A DNA stretch of 64,000 bases from Rhizophagus clarus (taxonomy: Eukaryota; Glomeromycota; Glomeromycetes; Glomerales; Glomeraceae), in NCBI GenBank assembly GCA_015698045.1, contig BLAL01000004.1, positions 248,001 through 312,000 on the forward strand. The letters are read 5' to 3'. The notes below the pieces were generated by a model. That model searched no databases. It was not told where the DNA came from and saw only the letters and a list, made by a program, of their open reading frames with translations. Position numbers and translations under genes: made by a program. This document shows positions 60,641 to 64,000 of the stretch, piece by piece (position 1 is the first letter of the stretch; the number at the start of each line of letters is the position of its first letter).

Positions 60641-60942
60641 AAAAGAGTACCAAATCAAAAGAAGGAACCACCAAGAAGTCCCCTACTTCCAAATCTCGTA
60701 CTAGTAATATAGCCATAGCTACAGATCTAATGTATCAAATAGCATTAAAATCGTCAATAGCATCATTAGTCCCTCATTGTCCTAGAGAGATTCTTATAGA
60801 AATTTCAAAATTTATTAATATGATATTCCCCAAAATAAAAGACCATTGCTTGAATACAGAAATGCCAAATGATACGGTTAAAAGAAGGGAATTAGCATGG
60901 GAAAATGTTACAAAAAATTTCAAGATGTCTTATTTCCACTAA
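60606..60942 (+). CDS. X region of the gag–X–pro polyprotein
   Basis: An open -1 frame relative to gag. It begins with a Lys/Ser/Thr-rich basic linker (KKSTKSKEGTTKKSPTSKSR) followed by a helical region (ALKSSIASLVPHCPREILIE). No domain recognised. It overlaps the protease frame at 60897-60942, where a second -1 site lies. It is probably a spacer domain of a polyprotein, like the extra domains between gag and protease in some retroviruses. Confidence 0.6.
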
Positions 60943-61706
60943 TACAGGCCACAAATACCGAACAGAAGCTTCTTTTACAAGTTCCAGAAAATAATAATGA
61001 AACTGTTCCAAATGCCCCCAGCCCAAATGAAGATATGGTTATAACAGATTCTACTAAAATAAAGGAAATTAATACTACATCTTCTAGCTATGCTAAACCA
61101 GAGAGCATTCAACTAGATTATGCCATTAAGGCTTATGCTACAGCTCAAAAAAAAAATAGCCAAATATATTGGCCAAAGCCCTTGGAGATAAATTTTCTCC
61201 AAATAAAGGATGCCGATGATGTTGCAACCATCTCATGTAAGGTAGGGGATATAACTATACCATATGCAATGATTGATAGTGGATCAGATTCATCAATATT
61301 CTCAGAAAATGTTGCTATTCATTTGGGTCAAAAAATAAATAGAAAGAAGATTCATCGACTTAATGGGGTTGCAAGTAAGTCTCATTCTCTTGGTACGGTT
61401 GATAGTGTTCCTGTAACTATAGAGGATAAGGAAAATAGAGATATCATTTCAGATGAATTTTCTGTCGTCCCTACAGAATATGATGATAATGGAAATGAGT
61501 TATCACTATTTATTCTTGGAACGAAATGGCAACATCGGGCAGGATGGGAACCCTTAGTAAAGGGAGAATTTAAGACAATCCGAAATGGAAAGACTATTAC
61601 CATTCCCCTATCAGTTCATAAATCTCAGCGTAATGTCTTCACTGTAGAGAAGGGGCTAGAACCTATAAAAAAAACTAGCAGATCGTACATGCATGCATTG
61701 TGGTAA
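60897..61706 (+). CDS. retropepsin-like aspartic protease
   Basis: 269 codons from ATG 60897, in -1 frame to the X region. The catalytic motif MIDSGSDSSIF (D127-S-G, in place of the more common DTG) is preceded by hydrophobic strands (ATISCKVGDITIPY), followed by a flap-like part (RLNGVASKSHSLG) and by FILGTKW, matching the ILG helix motif of retropepsins. It would cleave the gag–X–pro polyprotein, acting as a dimer. The N-terminal 95 residues are an acidic, Asn/Thr-rich linker. No reverse transcriptase follows, unlike in LTR elements. Confidence 0.8.
   Translation: MGKCYKKFQDVLFPLIQATNTEQKLLLQVPENNNETVPNAPSPNEDMVITDSTKIKEINTTSSSYAKPESIQLDYAIKAYATAQKKNSQIYWPKPLEINFLQIKDADDVATISCKVGDITIPYAMIDSGSDSSIFSENVAIHLGQKINRKKIHRLNGVASKSHSLGTVDSVPVTIEDKENRDIISDEFSVVPTEYDDNGNELSLFILGTKWQHRAGWEPLVKGEFKTIRNGKTITIPLSVHKSQRNVFTVEKGLEPIKKTSRSYMHALW
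60915..60921 (+). promoter_or_regulatory. putative -1 frameshift site AAATTTC (X to protease)
   Basis: A AAT TTC in the X frame fits X XXY YYZ; A AAA AAT just before it (60912-60918) is also slippery. It lies inside the X/protease overlap (60897-60942), upstream of the X stop at 60940-60942. Confidence 0.5.
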
Positions 61707-61953
61707 AGAATTCTGTTATCCATCTGTTTTAAAGCGCCATTTAAGATTAAAAAATATGTGCAGTAAACAGGCTAATCAAGAAACTGATCGGGTTAGTCCA
61801 ACAAGTGATCGGGTTAGTCCAACAAGTGATCGGGTTAGTCCAACAAGTGATCGGGTTAGTCCAACAAGTGATCAGGTTAGACCTGCAAGTAATCAGATTA
61901 GTGATCAGTTTAATGAAAAAAATACTGTACCTATTCATCTATCACTGGCTTAG
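61681..61953 (+). CDS. C2HC-finger ORF with 7-residue tandem repeats
   Basis: CMHCGKEFCYPSVLKRHL followed by RLKNMC reproduces the C2HC finger of the ORF at 56292. Its first Cys codon (61690) lies upstream of the only ATG (61693), and the frame is +1 to the protease, so it may be read by frameshift or be a remnant fused to the protease end. Four perfect and one diverged copy of DRVSPTS follow, then a short tail. Expression is uncertain. The two finger ORFs flank the integrase–gag core and look like architectural paralogues. Confidence 0.5.
   Translation, partial: DRTCMHCGKEFCYPSVLKRHLRLKNMCSKQANQETDRVSPTSDRVSPTSDRVSPTSDRVSPTSDQVRPASNQISDQFNEKNTVPIHLSLA
61786..61890 (+). repeat. 21-bp in-frame tandem repeat
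   Basis: Four identical copies of a 21-bp unit beginning GATCGGGTTAGTCCAACAAG (61786-61869) and a diverged fifth copy, encoding DRVSPTS. Confidence 0.85.
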
Positions 61954-62808
61954 ACACGCACCCGGAAAGTATATTTTTTTCGAATACTTATATTATCCTT
62001 TGCTTTTTCCCGTTGCTTAGCCCAAAATTCAGTATCATAGTGAGAAAGATATGAACTTGGCTCAATTGTTGCATCTCTTCCACTATGGGGTTCATAAGAA
62101 ATAATCCTATCATTAAGAGTTATGATCTTTAGATCTTTGGCAAAGATAACATCTTCTAAATCCTTATACCTTTGCTCAGCCAATTTTTTTATATTATTCT
62201 TATCATTTTTTAGTTGGGAGATAGTAGAGGATAACTTGCCAATATTTTTATCTTTTTCGATATTAGCTTTTTCTAAAGCAGAGATACGAGAATGGTATTG
62301 TTTCTCCAAGTCAGCCTTGCTGGATTTATGTTGCTCTTCTAGCTGATACCTAAATGAATATAATTTCTGTTTCATATCTGCCATACAGTTATTATATTCT
62401 CTCACTTTTCGAGCTAAAAGAGTATCATATTCATCTTTTAGACGTTTGCGTTCCTCAGAAACTTGAGTCTCAATAGTTTTCTTAATATTATTCTCCTGTT
62501 GCTGTACACAAAGTTCACGCTCTTCTAACTGTTTCTCAAATCCATCTAGCCTTGATAATGTACTAGAACCATCAGAAGTGGTATTTGCTTCAATCTTAAG
62601 CTTTTGGCGATTTTTTTTATTAAAGTATCTTTCAACTTCTTTAGTAAGTAATTCCTCAATATCTGAACGAATACCTTTAGCCTGTTCCTCAGATAGGGGA
62701 TTACTTTTGCGAGTTGTTAGTCGTAACCATGCATCCTTTTTTCATGGATGGAGGTAATTGGTCAAGCAAACTCTTATAGTGTTCATTAAAATGTGGTTGG
62801 CTAGACAT
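61950..62808 (-). CDS. long coiled-coil protein of the element (one frameshift)
   Basis: ATG at 62808 (MSSQPHFNEHYKSLLDQLPP) and a frame change of one base near 62735, at an AAAAAAGG run, into a frame open to 61950. The second frame reads WLRLTTRKSNPLSEEQAKG and then about 180 residues of heptad-rich coiled coil (ISALEKANIEKDKNIGKLSS). The ORF has no close ATG of its own in the second frame. It shares the MSSQP/MSAQP-type start with the integrase ORF. It may be a structural partner of the gag-like coiled coil. The frameshift could be a base insertion in this copy or a +1 programmed shift. Confidence 0.6.
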
Positions 62809-63119
62809 ATGCTTGATTATACTTTAACGCCTTCGGCAAGGTAAGTGATATAGTCTTGGAAAAATTCCTGGAAAAAAATATTCCAGGCATGCCATATTTT
62901 CCCAGAAGTTTAGGGTATTCCATATATTTTTAGTAAAAGTTTCCGTCTAGAATTAGCCAAAAAAATTGCTGAAGCCTATATTCTGGGAAAAAATACCGAG
63001 AAAATGCCAAAAAAATACCCTTTCTTGTCCAAGAATTGCGGGGAGATTATCCTGAAATTTATAAGAAGGAGAATGTGAACCGAGTTCACAATGTCACGTG
63101 TATGGCGCAGTAAATATTA
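62809..63119. other. non-coding gap in the element
   Basis: No ORF. Several GGAAAAAATA/TTCCAGG-type imperfect repeats occur around 62860-63010, and a TCACGTGT motif near 63094. Confidence 0.35.
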
Positions 63120-63381
63120 TTACTTTGGAATAATAGTCTGAACCTTCTCTAGCTTTGCATTATTGTATAATAGATCAGGATCATTAATATCAATCGGCAA
63201 TGGTTTTTTCAAATCTGATTTTATCAAATTTATCATGTCTTCCAATTTATTCCAGGCTATTCATTAGAGCTTGTGCTGATTCTGCCAAAATGGGGGAAAT
63301 AAGGGATGAGGAATTATAGTCAAGCTGGCTCGTCTCTGGCCGATCCTTTTGAGATTGTTCTTCTTTTTTATTACTTTCCAT
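63120..63381 (-). CDS. small acidic/polar ORF with one frame change
   Basis: ATG at 63381 gives MESNKKEEQSQKDRPETSQL and continues to ILAESAQALMNS near 63260. There the frame stops, but one base over it continues as NKLEDMINLIKSDLKKPLPI to a stop at 63120-63122. About 85 residues in total. The composition is protein-like in both halves, so a single-base insertion is likely. The function is unknown. It may be the last gene of the element or a remnant of a neighbouring gene. Confidence 0.45.
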
Positions 63382-63415
63382 TTCTTATCTGCGGAAAATA
63401 GTCTAAATAATTTGA

Positions 63416-64000
63416 CTAAGAATAATTGGATCGGTTCCAACCTCTACTTAGACCAAAATATTTTAATTTAAGATACAATCTAGTTTCTCTGATAGTTTTA
63501 TAAGTAATTCTACAACCGTGAATATGAAGTGCTTGGAGTTTTAGGCAGGAATGAATAATATTACAAATTGATTCTTCAGAAAACTCTATACGGAAAGAAA
63601 TATCTAGATATTCTAATTTATAGCATGAATTTGCGATTGCATATAGACCTTTATCAGTTATTAATCCAGTATCATCTTTTCTTTCATGATAATAATTTCC
63701 CAAGTTGAGATACTTCAGATTGGGGTATGATTCTGCTATTCGATTTAATGTTTTATCACTGAATCCTGTACTATTATTCAAATTTAAATGAATTATATTT
63801 GGGAATAGATGTGTAATATGTTTGAATTTTTTATCTGAAAGTCGCCAGTAGCTTGGGATTTCTAAATGAGTTACATTCAAATAATAAAATGGTTTGGTCC
63901 CCAAGAGACTCTTCTGCTTCTCACTTATTGTTTTCATAAAAATTTTTCGTATATTACTATTCTTTAGCTCAACTCGTTTCCATAGAACAGAAACACCGCA
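63416..64000 (-). CDS. F-box/LRR-type protein, 5' part outside window
   Basis: Open on the minus strand from the last base of the window to a stop at 63416 (about 194 codons). The entering sequence CGVSVLWKRVELKNSNIRKI matches the end of an F-box. It is followed by leucine-rich repeats of the cysteine-containing/AMN1 type, for example FPNIIHLNLNNSTGFSDKTL and CYKLEYLDISFRIEFSEESI. Family knowledge: F-box/LRR proteins select substrates for SCF ubiquitin ligases and are abundant in AM fungi. The internal ATG at 63937 is not the true start. The gene may be intact; only the C-terminal part is visible. Confidence 0.8.
   Translation of the reverse strand, partial: CGVSVLWKRVELKNSNIRKIFMKTISEKQKSLLGTKPFYYLNVTHLEIPSYWRLSDKKFKHITHLFPNIIHLNLNNSTGFSDKTLNRIAESYPNLKYLNLGNYYHERKDDTGLITDKGLYAIANSCYKLEYLDISFRIEFSEESICNIIHSCLKLQALHIHGCRITYKTIRETRLYLKLKYFGLSRGWNRSNYS

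Larger units (their letters stand above)
55860..63381. mobile_element. compact gag–protease–integrase element without visible polymerase
   Basis: Densely packed, intron-free ORFs on both strands with overlapping ends, and markedly higher GC than flanking DNA. Content in order: Cys-rich protein (-), C2HC-finger protein in two frames (+), DDE integrase (-), gag-like protein, X region and retropepsin-like protease (+), a second C2HC ORF (+), coiled-coil protein (-), small ORF (-). No reverse transcriptase, type-B polymerase, LTR or clear terminal inverted repeat was recognised. Borders are set by the first and last ORF only. It may be a derived Maverick/Polinton or Ginger-like DNA transposon, an LTR-derived composite, or a defective copy. 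Confidence 0.65.

Noticed and set aside
58661..61706. Ordinary Gypsy LTR retrotransposon
   Set aside because: Integrase is on the opposite strand, no reverse transcriptase or RNase H follows the protease, and no LTRs were seen.

Overview
The window looks like AM-fungal (Glomeromycotina, Rhizophagus-like) nuclear DNA. It is very AT-rich, genes have short GT-AG introns, and the gene families are ones known to be expanded in those fungi: protein kinase–Sel1 fusions, BTB–BACK–TLDc, F-box/LRR and secreted multicopper oxidases. Between the genes lie many small inverted-repeat elements (MITEs), a truncated LINE and satellites. This assignment rests on gene content only; no database was searched.

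Layout. 0-11.4 kb: the 3' end of one gene, then two paralogous five-exon multicopper oxidases (1246-3438 and 9173-11382, both minus strand) flanking a young 5'-truncated LINE with a 16-bp target duplication. 11.4-17.6 kb: gene-free, with several MITE-like elements. 17.6-34 kb: three five-exon kinase–Sel1 genes (two minus, one plus) with matching splice phases and T(n)A(n) tracts upstream of each ATG. 34-42.3 kb: a foldback hairpin, a decayed BTB–BACK–TLDc pseudogene and a Cys-rich kinase with tiny 3' exons. 45.8-47.2 kb: remains of an RRM-like, probably retroelement, ORF.

49.06-54.9 kb is the most unusual part. Two ordinary coding exons are followed by about 50 consecutive intron-like units of roughly 90 bp. 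Each has a GTAAGT donor, usually a CTAAY branch-like motif and a TTTTAG acceptor, and the sequence left between acceptor and next donor is almost always exactly 3 nt (46 of 49; two more are 6 nt, one is 7 nt). Read in the phase set by the upstream exons, the single-codon exons show no stop codon apart from one locally damaged junction. This would be a gene whose coding sequence is cut into single-codon exons, or a satellite that is neutral because splicing removes all but one codon per unit. MITEs have landed in several of the introns.

55-55.8 kb is a 119-bp satellite. 55.86-63.4 kb is a compact, intron-free, higher-GC gene block that behaves like a mobile element: a DDE integrase head-to-head with a gag-like protein (coiled coil, capsid-like region, CCHC knuckle), which leads into an X region and a retropepsin-like protease through two successive -1 overlaps with in-phase slippery heptamers. 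Two C2HC-finger ORFs and a long coiled-coil ORF accompany them, and no reverse transcriptase or DNA polymerase was found. The window ends inside an F-box/LRR gene.
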